Assembly (NCBI GenBank): GCA_002471345.1
Contig: DKPS01000260.1
Span: 1-6,291 of the forward strand
Source of the DNA: Saprospiraceae bacterium UBA7328
Lineage (GTDB): Bacteria > Bacteroidota > Bacteroidia > Chitinophagales > Saprospiraceae
Reading direction: 5' to 3'
DNA: 6,291 nucleotides
Each line of letters opens with the position of its first letter. Position 1 is the first letter of the stretch. Position numbers and translations under genes: made by a program. Positions 1-5,305 of the stretch are shown here, in pieces. The notes below the pieces were generated by a model. That model was given only the letters and a program-made list of their open reading frames with translations. It did not search any database and had not been told where the DNA came from.

Positions 1-254
1 TGATGGACAGTGACTTTATGGGTCCTGTGAACATTGGTTCTGAAGAGATGGTGACTATCAATCAACTTGTAGATATTGCTGCCGAAGTTGCAGAAAAAAA
101 AGTTTCTAAAAATCATATTGATGGACCTTTGGGTGTCCGTGGTCGTAACTCTAACAACGATTTGATTCGTGAGAAGTTAGATTGGGACTATGAAATGGCA
201 CTTAAAGAAGGTATTCGATATACTTACTATTGGATTCAGGAACAGATGAAATGA
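1..254 (+). CDS. GDP-mannose 3,5-epimerase-like SDR enzyme, C-terminal part (5' end outside window)
   Basis: This is the last 83 or so residues of an extended short-chain dehydrogenase/reductase sugar-nucleotide enzyme; the reading frame enters from the left, with codons in phase with position 3. The ATG at 3-5 is probably an internal methionine, because the homologous stretch in full enzymes is preceded by the Rossmann and catalytic regions (family length roughly 330-380 aa). Visible marks, counted from that Met, are PVNIGS (8-13), typical of the substrate-binding region of this SDR group, then GVRGRNSNN (44-52) and YYWIQEQ (75-81). The combination of VRGRNS, LIREKL and the YxWIxEQ ending closely resembles plant GDP-mannose 3,5-epimerase, which converts GDP-D-mannose to GDP-L-galactose/GDP-L-gulose. 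The catalytic YxxxK and NAD-binding glycines lie outside the window, so function rests on the C-terminal motifs only. Other epimerases/dehydratases of the family are possible. Its stop codon overlaps the nadE start (ATGA). Confidence 0.8.
   Translation, partial: MDSDFMGPVNIGSEEMVTINQLVDIAAEVAEKKVSKNHIDGPLGVRGRNSNNDLIREKLDWDYEMALKEGIRYTYYWIQEQMK
238..242 (+). promoter_or_regulatory. Ribosome binding site of nadE
   Basis: AGGAA lies 8 bases before the ATG at 251, within the 3' end of the epimerase gene. It favours the ATG at 251 over the in-frame TTG at 230, which would start before this site and add only seven residues unlike the family N-terminus. Confidence 0.55.
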
Positions 255-991
255 ATAGAATTAGTAATTATTCTCAACTTAGAGATCTTATCGTATCTTG
301 GATGGTAACCTATCTTGTCGATAATAAAATGGATAGTTGGGTAATTGGTGTATCAGGTGGGATTGATTCGTCTGTGTCATCAACCTTAGCAGCACTTACA
401 GGTGAACCAGTGTTTGTTATAGGTATGCCTATTCATCAAAATGAAGGGCAAAGAGAACTATCGGAAAGACATTTAAATTGGTTAGATAATACTTTTGATA
501 ATGTAACTGCATTGAGATTTGATCTTACAGATACTTTTGAAACATTTAAGAAAGGTTTGGGGAAGTATGGTAGTGGTAATCATGCTCTTGCCAATACTCG
601 TTCTCGTCTTCGTATGGTAACTCTCTATCAAGTTGCAGGAAACAATAAAGGTTTGGTAGTTGGGACTGGAAATAAAGTTGAAGATTATGGTGTAGGATTT
701 TACACTAAATATGGTGACGGTGGAGTTGATATTGCTCCTATCGCCGATCTCTATAAGACTGAAGTATGGGAACTTGGTAAATTTCTTGGTGTTGATCAAG
801 ATATTATTGAGGCTAAACCAACTGATGGATTGTGGGATGATGGTAGATGTGATGAGGATCAGATCGGTGCTACATATGCAGACCTAGAGTATGCAATGGA
901 AACTGGATCTGGACCTGCTGTGAGAATCTTGAATGACTTCAATATAAAAAATAAGCACAAAATGATTCCTATTCCTACATTCAAACTATGA
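251..991 (+). CDS. nadE: NH3-dependent NAD+ synthetase
   Basis: A complete 246-residue adenine-nucleotide alpha-hydrolase (PP-loop) enzyme that adenylates and amidates nicotinic acid adenine dinucleotide to NAD+ in the cytoplasm. The ATP-binding P-loop is SGGIDSS at residues 35-41. NTRSRLRM (115-122), VGTGNKVED (137-145), the TKYGDGGVD block (152-160) with the following IAPIADLYKTEV, and PTDGLW (190-195) with the later DEDQIGATY are the conserved NadE signatures. Length fits the ammonia-dependent form: there is no nitrilase/glutaminase domain, unlike the longer glutamine-dependent enzymes. The GTGNKVED and PTDGLW variants recall NadE of Bacteroidetes-type bacteria (from memory, not a search). 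The ATG at 251 is chosen for its ATGA overlap with the upstream stop and for the AGGAA before it. An ATGA also joins it to the methyltransferase downstream. Its place in a glycan operon is unusual; NAD+ supply for the downstream dehydrogenase is an inference. Confidence 0.93.
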   Translation: MNRISNYSQLRDLIVSWMVTYLVDNKMDSWVIGVSGGIDSSVSSTLAALTGEPVFVIGMPIHQNEGQRELSERHLNWLDNTFDNVTALRFDLTDTFETFKKGLGKYGSGNHALANTRSRLRMVTLYQVAGNNKGLVVGTGNKVEDYGVGFYTKYGDGGVDIAPIADLYKTEVWELGKFLGVDQDIIEAKPTDGLWDDGRCDEDQIGATYADLEYAMETGSGPAVRILNDFNIKNKHKMIPIPTFKL

Positions 992-1761
992 AAGCAACTA
1001 TTGAAGACGTAAAACAATTTTGGAATGATCGTCCTTGTAATGTAAAACATTCTGAAAAGGATATCGGAACCAAAGAATACTTTAAAGAAGTAACATATAA
1101 AAAATTTATTGTTGAACCACATATTATTTCATTCAGTCAGTTCACTGAGTATAGTGATAAGAAAGTTCTTGAGATTGGTTGTGGACTTGGAACAGTAGGT
1201 ATCAACTTTGCAATTTCTGGTGCTGATTATACTGGGGTTGAACTCTCTGAAGAGAGTATGAAACTTACACGGAAGAGATTTGATGTCTCTGATCAATCAG
1301 GTAACTTCTATTGTGGTAACGCAGAAGAACTTTCATCATTTGTTCCTGTGGAAACTTATGATTTAGTTTATTCATTTGGTGTAATTCATCATAGTCCACA
1401 TCCAGAAAAGATTATTTCTGAGATTAAAAACTATATGAATGAGAATAGTGTTCTTAAGATTATGCTTTATGCAAAGGACTCTTGGAAAAATTATATGATT
1501 GATGCTGGTCTAGACCAACCAGAAGCGCAGTATGGTTGTCCGATTGCGAATACATATACTAAGAAAGAAGTGTTAGATCTACTTGATGGATATGAAGTTC
1601 TATCTATTGAACAAGACCACATTTTTCCTTATCAAATTGAACCTTATAAAAAAGGTGAATATTTGAAGCAACCATGGTTTGCTGAAATGCCAGATGAAAT
1701 GTTTGGTATCCTTGAGAAAAAACTTGGGTGGCATCTATTAATTACTGCTAAATTAAAATGA
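988..1761 (+). CDS. Class I SAM-dependent methyltransferase
   Basis: 257 residues with a seven-strand Rossmann methyltransferase core. Motif I is VLEIGCGLGTVG (60-71). The acidic residue ending strand beta-2 is E85 in GVELSEES, GNAEEL (110-115) corresponds to the adenine-contacting loop, and YDLVYSFGVIHHSPHP (124-139) is the motif IV/post-motif region seen in small-molecule and sugar methyltransferases. The N-terminal FWNDRPCNVKHS (11-22) is a hallmark of a bacterial subgroup often met in surface-polysaccharide clusters. The roughly 95 C-terminal residues after residue 160 are less conserved and probably bind the acceptor. The acceptor cannot be read from sequence; context suggests O-methylation of a sugar or glycan end. 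The start overlaps nadE by ATGA with no evident Shine-Dalgarno, suggesting translational coupling. The end likewise overlaps the dehydrogenase. Confidence 0.85.
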   Translation: MKATIEDVKQFWNDRPCNVKHSEKDIGTKEYFKEVTYKKFIVEPHIISFSQFTEYSDKKVLEIGCGLGTVGINFAISGADYTGVELSEESMKLTRKRFDVSDQSGNFYCGNAEELSSFVPVETYDLVYSFGVIHHSPHPEKIISEIKNYMNENSVLKIMLYAKDSWKNYMIDAGLDQPEAQYGCPIANTYTKKEVLDLLDGYEVLSIEQDHIFPYQIEPYKKGEYLKQPWFAEMPDEMFGILEKKLGWHLLITAKLK

Positions 1762-2864
1762 AAATCGGTATACTGGGAGCAGGCAGACTTGGTATCTGTT
1801 TTGCTCTACTATTGGAAAAAGCAGGATATGAAATTATTGCTTCTGATATCCGTGAAGACTACGTTGCTATCTTACGTGCTGGGTTAATTAAAACAACAGA
1901 ACCACAAGTTAGTAATCTCCTTTCCAAGTCTAAGAATATTACCTTTGTTACTGATAACTTTGATGTAATTAAAGAGTGTGACCTTATCTACACATTTGTT
2001 GCTACTCCTTCTCTACCTGATGGTAGTTATGATATTAGTTGTATTCGTCAAATCATCAAAGACTTTAAGGGATGTGATGTAGAAGGTAAGAGTCTAGTCA
2101 TTGGTTGTACTACCAATCCAGGTGACTGTGATGATTTCCAAAACCATCTAAAACCCTATGGTGTTGATGTATATTACAACCCAGAGTTTATTGCACAGGG
2201 TTCTATCATCAAAGATTTAGAACACGCTGATATGGTTCTGGTTGGTGGTAGTGGTAAGCACATCCAAGACATTGAAAAAATCTATGATAATATTCAGATT
2301 GAAACTCCCAATGTCTATGTGATGAGTCGTAAAGCAGCAGAACTAGTCAAGCTAGCAGTCAACTGTTACCTCACTACTAAGATTTCCTATGCCAATATGA
2401 TTGGTCAGGTGATGCATAAGAGTGGTATGGGTGAGGAGATTGATAATGTTCTAGATGCAATTGGTTCAGACAGTAGGGTAGGACATAAGTATCTGGGATA
2501 TGGTTTTGGATTCGGTGGTCCATGTTTGCCTAGAGACAACAGAGCATTTGCTGCTTGTGCTAAAAAACTAGGACTGGAATATAATCTGGGTCATGTTACT
2601 GACTCATTCAACGAGGAGCATAGTAAGTTCTTATTAGATTACTATGTGAACAATAATCCGATGGGATTGCCGTATGCAATTGGAAGTATTGCATACAAGA
2701 GAGAAACAGATATTCTTACAGAGAGTCAGCAATACAAACTATGTCTGGGTCTTCTGGACTTAGGGTATAAGGTATACGTTGTGGATAATATTGTAGAACA
2801 TCAATGCGATAGTAGAATTAATTGGAGCGTACCAGAAGAAAAAGTTATTTGGATTGATTTATGA
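1758..2864 (+). CDS. Nucleotide-sugar 6-dehydrogenase (UDP-glucose/GDP-mannose dehydrogenase family)
   Basis: 368 residues. The enzyme family oxidises the C6 hydroxyl of a nucleotide sugar to a carboxylate with two NAD+, giving a uronic acid donor. The N-terminal Rossmann domain has GAGRLG (7-12) and Asp30 at the end of strand 2, consistent with NAD rather than NADP. The catalytic residues can be matched to the family: Thr118 in CTTNPG, Glu143 in NPEF, Lys198 and Asn202 in VKLAVN, the nucleophile Cys256 in GFGGPCLPRD, and Asp260. The C-terminal domain begins near residue 305 (AIGSIAYKRETDILTES) and includes the usual second Rossmann segment (LGYKVYVVD). It then ends quickly, so the protein is some 30 or more residues shorter than typical UDP-glucose dehydrogenases (about 390-440). 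All catalytic positions are intact, so activity is likely; which sugar nucleotide it uses is open. ATGA overlaps occur at both ends. Confidence 0.9.
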   Translation: MKIGILGAGRLGICFALLLEKAGYEIIASDIREDYVAILRAGLIKTTEPQVSNLLSKSKNITFVTDNFDVIKECDLIYTFVATPSLPDGSYDISCIRQIIKDFKGCDVEGKSLVIGCTTNPGDCDDFQNHLKPYGVDVYYNPEFIAQGSIIKDLEHADMVLVGGSGKHIQDIEKIYDNIQIETPNVYVMSRKAAELVKLAVNCYLTTKISYANMIGQVMHKSGMGEEIDNVLDAIGSDSRVGHKYLGYGFGFGGPCLPRDNRAFAACAKKLGLEYNLGHVTDSFNEEHSKFLLDYYVNNNPMGLPYAIGSIAYKRETDILTESQQYKLCLGLLDLGYKVYVVDNIVEHQCDSRINWSVPEEKVIWIDL

Positions 2865-3721
2865 TTGGAAATGATAGAATAGGAAGTAATGGAAGGTTGG
2901 GAAACCAGATGTTCCAGTATGCTTCTATGAGAGGAATTGCTGCATCTAGAGGTTATGATTGGGTAGTTCCACCAGAAGACTATAATCATACGGCAAACTA
3001 TGCTTTGTTTGAGACGTTTAATATGGGCAATGTAAATTCAAATAATATTGGTTTTGTGGGTGGTCAAGTTATTTCGGAGAATAATCATTGCTTTAATCGA
3101 GACTTATTTGATAGGTGTCCTGATAATTCTACTCTAGAAGGATTTTTTCAGACAGAAAAATATTTTAAAAATGTCGAAGACAATATCCGTACAGACTTTA
3201 CCTTTAAGGACGATTATCTTAAACCATGTAAGGAGTATATTAATTCTTTAGAAACTTCACCAATTTTTCTTCATGTCCGACAAGCAGATAGCATTGGTAG
3301 AGAAGAGTTTCATCCAATATTACCGATAAGTTATTATGAAGAAGCATTAGATCAATTCCCTAAAGATACTCCATGTTTTGTTTTTACTGATGGTATTGAT
3401 TGGTGTAAAGAACAGGAATTATTTTTAAACGACAGATTTTTGTTTAATGAGAGTAATGGAGTATATAATTATAAATCAATGGATGGATTAGGGCAGATGC
3501 AAAACTCTTTATTACCGCAAGTTGACTTATGCTTGATGTCTTTGTGTTCTGGTGCTATAATTGCTAATAGTTCTTTTTCTTGGTGGGGTGCATGGTTGCA
3601 AAATGATAGAGGTAAAGTTATTGCACCAGATCCTGGTAAGTGGTTTGGGACTGCTATGACACACCTAGATACTATAGATGTGGTTCCTGACCGATGGACA
3701 ATTTTAAATTGGAGCAAGTAA
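2861..3721 (+). CDS. Glycosyltransferase family 11 (alpha-1,2-fucosyltransferase-like), first copy
   Basis: 286 residues with the GT11 layout: N-terminal GRLGNQMFQYA (11-21), GFFQTEKYF (94-102), the GDP-sugar-binding region near 138-143, FTD (175-177), and the C-terminal NSSFSWWGAW (236-245) followed by KVIAP (252-256) and WFG. GT11 enzymes move L-fucose from GDP-fucose to a galactose 2-OH or similar acceptor, usually at the cytoplasmic face. The family's HxRRxD motif reads HVRQAD here: the second arginine is glutamine and the glycine is alanine. There is also a loop of about 20 residues (roughly 199-221) absent from the next gene. The protein could have altered donor or acceptor choice, or reduced activity. 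The start is set by the ATGA overlap with the dehydrogenase stop; no strong Shine-Dalgarno precedes it. No signal peptide or membrane segment is evident. Confidence 0.85.
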   Translation: MIGNDRIGSNGRLGNQMFQYASMRGIAASRGYDWVVPPEDYNHTANYALFETFNMGNVNSNNIGFVGGQVISENNHCFNRDLFDRCPDNSTLEGFFQTEKYFKNVEDNIRTDFTFKDDYLKPCKEYINSLETSPIFLHVRQADSIGREEFHPILPISYYEEALDQFPKDTPCFVFTDGIDWCKEQELFLNDRFLFNESNGVYNYKSMDGLGQMQNSLLPQVDLCLMSLCSGAIIANSSFSWWGAWLQNDRGKVIAPDPGKWFGTAMTHLDTIDVVPDRWTILNWSK

Positions 3722-3761
3722 ATGGTAAACTATGACACACCATAGAAAAGAGGTTGAGTAA
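3722..3761 (+). other. Only intergenic gap in the window (40 bases)
   Basis: Between the two GT11 genes the chain of overlaps is broken. The gap opens with ATG directly after the TAA stop; this ATG would encode a seven-residue peptide (MVNYDTP) ending in TAG at 3743-3745. CTATG at 3730-3734 can pair with CATAG at 3741-3745 around a six-base loop, but the five-base, AT-rich stem has no T-run after it, so it is not a convincing terminator. The gap ends with the ribosome binding site of the second GT11 and a TAA directly abutting its ATG. It may be the scar of an insertion or duplication. Confidence 0.5.
3749..3753 (+). promoter_or_regulatory. Ribosome binding site of second GT11 gene
   Basis: AGAGG lies 8 bases before the ATG at 3762, inside the only intergenic gap. 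This gene does not overlap its upstream neighbour, so it cannot use start/stop coupling and needs its own Shine-Dalgarno. Confidence 0.6.
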
Positions 3762-4553
3762 ATGATTGGATTTAATCAGATTGGAAAACTAGGTAGACTA
3801 GGCAACCAAATGTTTCAATATGCAACACTAAAATCTATAGCATCAAAACATGGATACAAATTTACTATCCCCGATAGCAATTTTCAAGATCCATATCATG
3901 ACCATCAATTATTTGAAGCATTTGAACTTTCTAGTCTAAGCAAAGATAGTATTCGTCTCAATCAAGTAAATGAAAGAGTGGAAGAGCAACACTTCCACTT
4001 TAATAAAAACCTATATGAAAATTGTCCAGATAATGTAGATCTTCTGGGATTCTTTCAAACAGAAAAGTATTTTGTTGATATTAAAGATGAGATAAAAAAA
4101 GACTTTACCTTCAAAGAAGATACTGTCTCAGCAGTAAAAGAATATAGAGAAAATATTCCAGAACCTAAAATTATTGCCCTCCATATTCGTAGAGGTGACT
4201 ATGTAGAACATTTCTGGCATGGATGTCAGAGTCTTGAATACTATGAAAAAGCATTATCAATGCTACCTGATGTTCCAGTGGTCATCTTTACTGATGATCC
4301 AAATTGGGCATTAGAGCAAGAGTTGTTTTCATCAGACAGATTTTATGTTTCTGATGGAAACGATAATTTATTTGACATGTGCTTTATGACAATGTGTGAT
4401 TATCATATCATTGCCAATAGTTCTTTCAGTTGGTGGGGTGCTTGGTTATCTGATAGCGAAAAAGTCATAGCACCTAAACGTTGGTTCGGACCTCCTCTGA
4501 GTGAAAAGAATAATACAAAAGATCTCCTTCCAGATAGTTGGATTAAAGTATGA
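3762..4553 (+). CDS. Glycosyltransferase family 11 (alpha-1,2-fucosyltransferase-like), second copy
   Basis: 263 residues, collinear with the preceding GT11 and clearly homologous to it. Shared blocks are GRLGNQMFQYA (11-21), GFFQTEKYF (96-104), the DFTFK segment (114-118), FTD (176-178), EQELF (185-189) and NSSFSWWGAW (219-228) with KVIAP and WFG after it. Unlike the first copy it keeps the canonical HIRRGDY (141-147), the motif that contacts the GDP-sugar diphosphate in related fucosyltransferases, so it is the better candidate for an active enzyme. It lacks the extra loop of about 20 residues. GT11 members transfer L-fucose, and some fucosyltransferases accept GDP-L-galactose, so the donor could be either. 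The start is supported by AGAGG 8 bases upstream; the end overlaps the GT2 gene by ATGA. No signal peptide or membrane helix is seen. Confidence 0.9.
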   Translation: MIGFNQIGKLGRLGNQMFQYATLKSIASKHGYKFTIPDSNFQDPYHDHQLFEAFELSSLSKDSIRLNQVNERVEEQHFHFNKNLYENCPDNVDLLGFFQTEKYFVDIKDEIKKDFTFKEDTVSAVKEYRENIPEPKIIALHIRRGDYVEHFWHGCQSLEYYEKALSMLPDVPVVIFTDDPNWALEQELFSSDRFYVSDGNDNLFDMCFMTMCDYHIIANSSFSWWGAWLSDSEKVIAPKRWFGPPLSEKNNTKDLLPDSWIKV

Positions 4554-5305
4554 CTCCTATTATTTCGATTGGAATTCCTTCATATGAGATGAAAAGTTTT
4601 GGTTCTGAATATCTCAGATATTTACTTCAGTCTATTGCATCTCAGGAATTTGAGAACTTTGAGGTTTGCATTTCGGATCATTCGCAGAATGATGAAATTC
4701 TTGATTTATGTGGGGAGTTTGCAAATTACTTTACTGTAAAATATTTTAAGAACGAGGAGAAGAGAGGAAACTGCTCTAATAATATTAACTCTGTAGTTGA
4801 GATGTGTGAAGGTAAAATCACTAAACTCATATTCATGGATGATTTATTGATTGATCCTCAAGCATTATCTTATATAAATTATATATATGAAAATGAAAAA
4901 TGCAACTGGTGCCTTAATGGATTTGCACACACTACAGATGGCAAAACTCATGAGAGAATAAAAGTTCCTCAGTGGACTGATATGATGTTGGAGGGCAGAA
5001 ATTTATTAGGCAATCCTTCAGGTGTTTCCTTTTTAACTGATAAGTTTGAGGGTTTTGATGAAAAGTTAGATCTTCTCTTGGACACTGATTTTTATCATAG
5101 AATGCGTTATACTCATGGGATGCCTTATATTATCGCAAAAACTTTAACATCAAATCGTGAACATAATAATCGTTTGAGTTCTTCTGGTATTAATTACAAT
5201 GCCAAAGTTGACCATCCAGAAGGTGGGTGGTTAGTAAACAAAGAAGAGTTAGAATATGTTTTAGAAAAAAATAAAGATACAAGGGAGTACCCAGATGAAA
5301 CATGA
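4550..5305 (+). CDS. Glycosyltransferase family 2 (GT-A fold)
   Basis: 251 residues. The N-terminus has the GT2 start pattern: a hydrophobic strand PIISIGIPSYE (3-13), then YLRYLLQSIASQEFENFEVCISD (21-43, first residues of the donor nucleotide site), with the expected D43 after the second strand. The DXD-type metal/nucleotide motif is FMDD (95-98). NPSGVSF (155-161) and FDEKLD...DTDFYHRM (169-185) fit the acceptor-side region, where a catalytic acid is usually found (D178 or D180 are candidates). The protein ends soon after the GT-A core, with no membrane helix, so it is probably a soluble or peripheral transferase adding one sugar to a glycan carrier. Donor and acceptor cannot be told. It starts by an ATGA overlap with no clear Shine-Dalgarno. 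Its last 11 bases overlap the next gene. Confidence 0.82.
   Translation: MTPIISIGIPSYEMKSFGSEYLRYLLQSIASQEFENFEVCISDHSQNDEILDLCGEFANYFTVKYFKNEEKRGNCSNNINSVVEMCEGKITKLIFMDDLLIDPQALSYINYIYENEKCNWCLNGFAHTTDGKTHERIKVPQWTDMMLEGRNLLGNPSGVSFLTDKFEGFDEKLDLLLDTDFYHRMRYTHGMPYIIAKTLTSNREHNNRLSSSGINYNAKVDHPEGGWLVNKEELEYVLEKNKDTREYPDET
5281..5287 (+). promoter_or_regulatory. Strong ribosome binding site of the 5295 gene
   Basis: AAGGGAG, the most purine-rich Shine-Dalgarno-like site seen in the window, lies 7 bases before the ATG at 5295 inside the 3' end of the GT2 gene. It fixes that start. An ATGA at 5302-5305 also overlaps the GT2 stop but is in another frame and closes after two codons. Confidence 0.65.

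Noticed and set aside
3..5. ATG as the true start of a small 83-residue protein
   Set aside because: The sequence from here matches the interior and C-terminus of GDP-mannose 3,5-epimerase-type proteins, so the gene is simply cut by the window edge.
230..250. Upstream TTG start for nadE adding seven residues
   Set aside because: The ATG at 251 has an ATGA overlap and AGGAA at proper spacing; the extension overlaps the epimerase further and does not resemble the family N-terminus.
705..711. CTAAATA, resembling the late-promoter core of T4-like cyanophages
   Set aside because: It sits in the middle of nadE in the conserved Thr-Lys-Tyr codons, with no gene start shortly downstream, so it is not usable as promoter evidence.
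482..1122. Open frames on the minus strand (482-799 and 859-1122)
   Set aside because: They are antisense shadows of nadE and the methyltransferase, have no recognisable domain, and their predicted proteins look like low-complexity translations of AT-rich complement.
1506..1517. Perfect 12-base palindrome TGGTCTAGACCA
   Set aside because: It lies within the methyltransferase gene, is not repeated elsewhere, and is explained by ordinary codons for Gly-Leu-Asp-Gln; one such palindrome in 6 kb may be chance.
3285..3300. First GT11 as a pseudogene because of the altered HxRRxD motif
   Set aside because: The frame is uninterrupted, all other family blocks are kept, and the gene is in an intact coupled operon, so divergence is more likely than decay.
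3730..3745. Hairpin CTATG/CATAG as a terminator between the GT11 genes
   Set aside because: Only five AT-rich base pairs and no following T-run; too weak for an intrinsic terminator.
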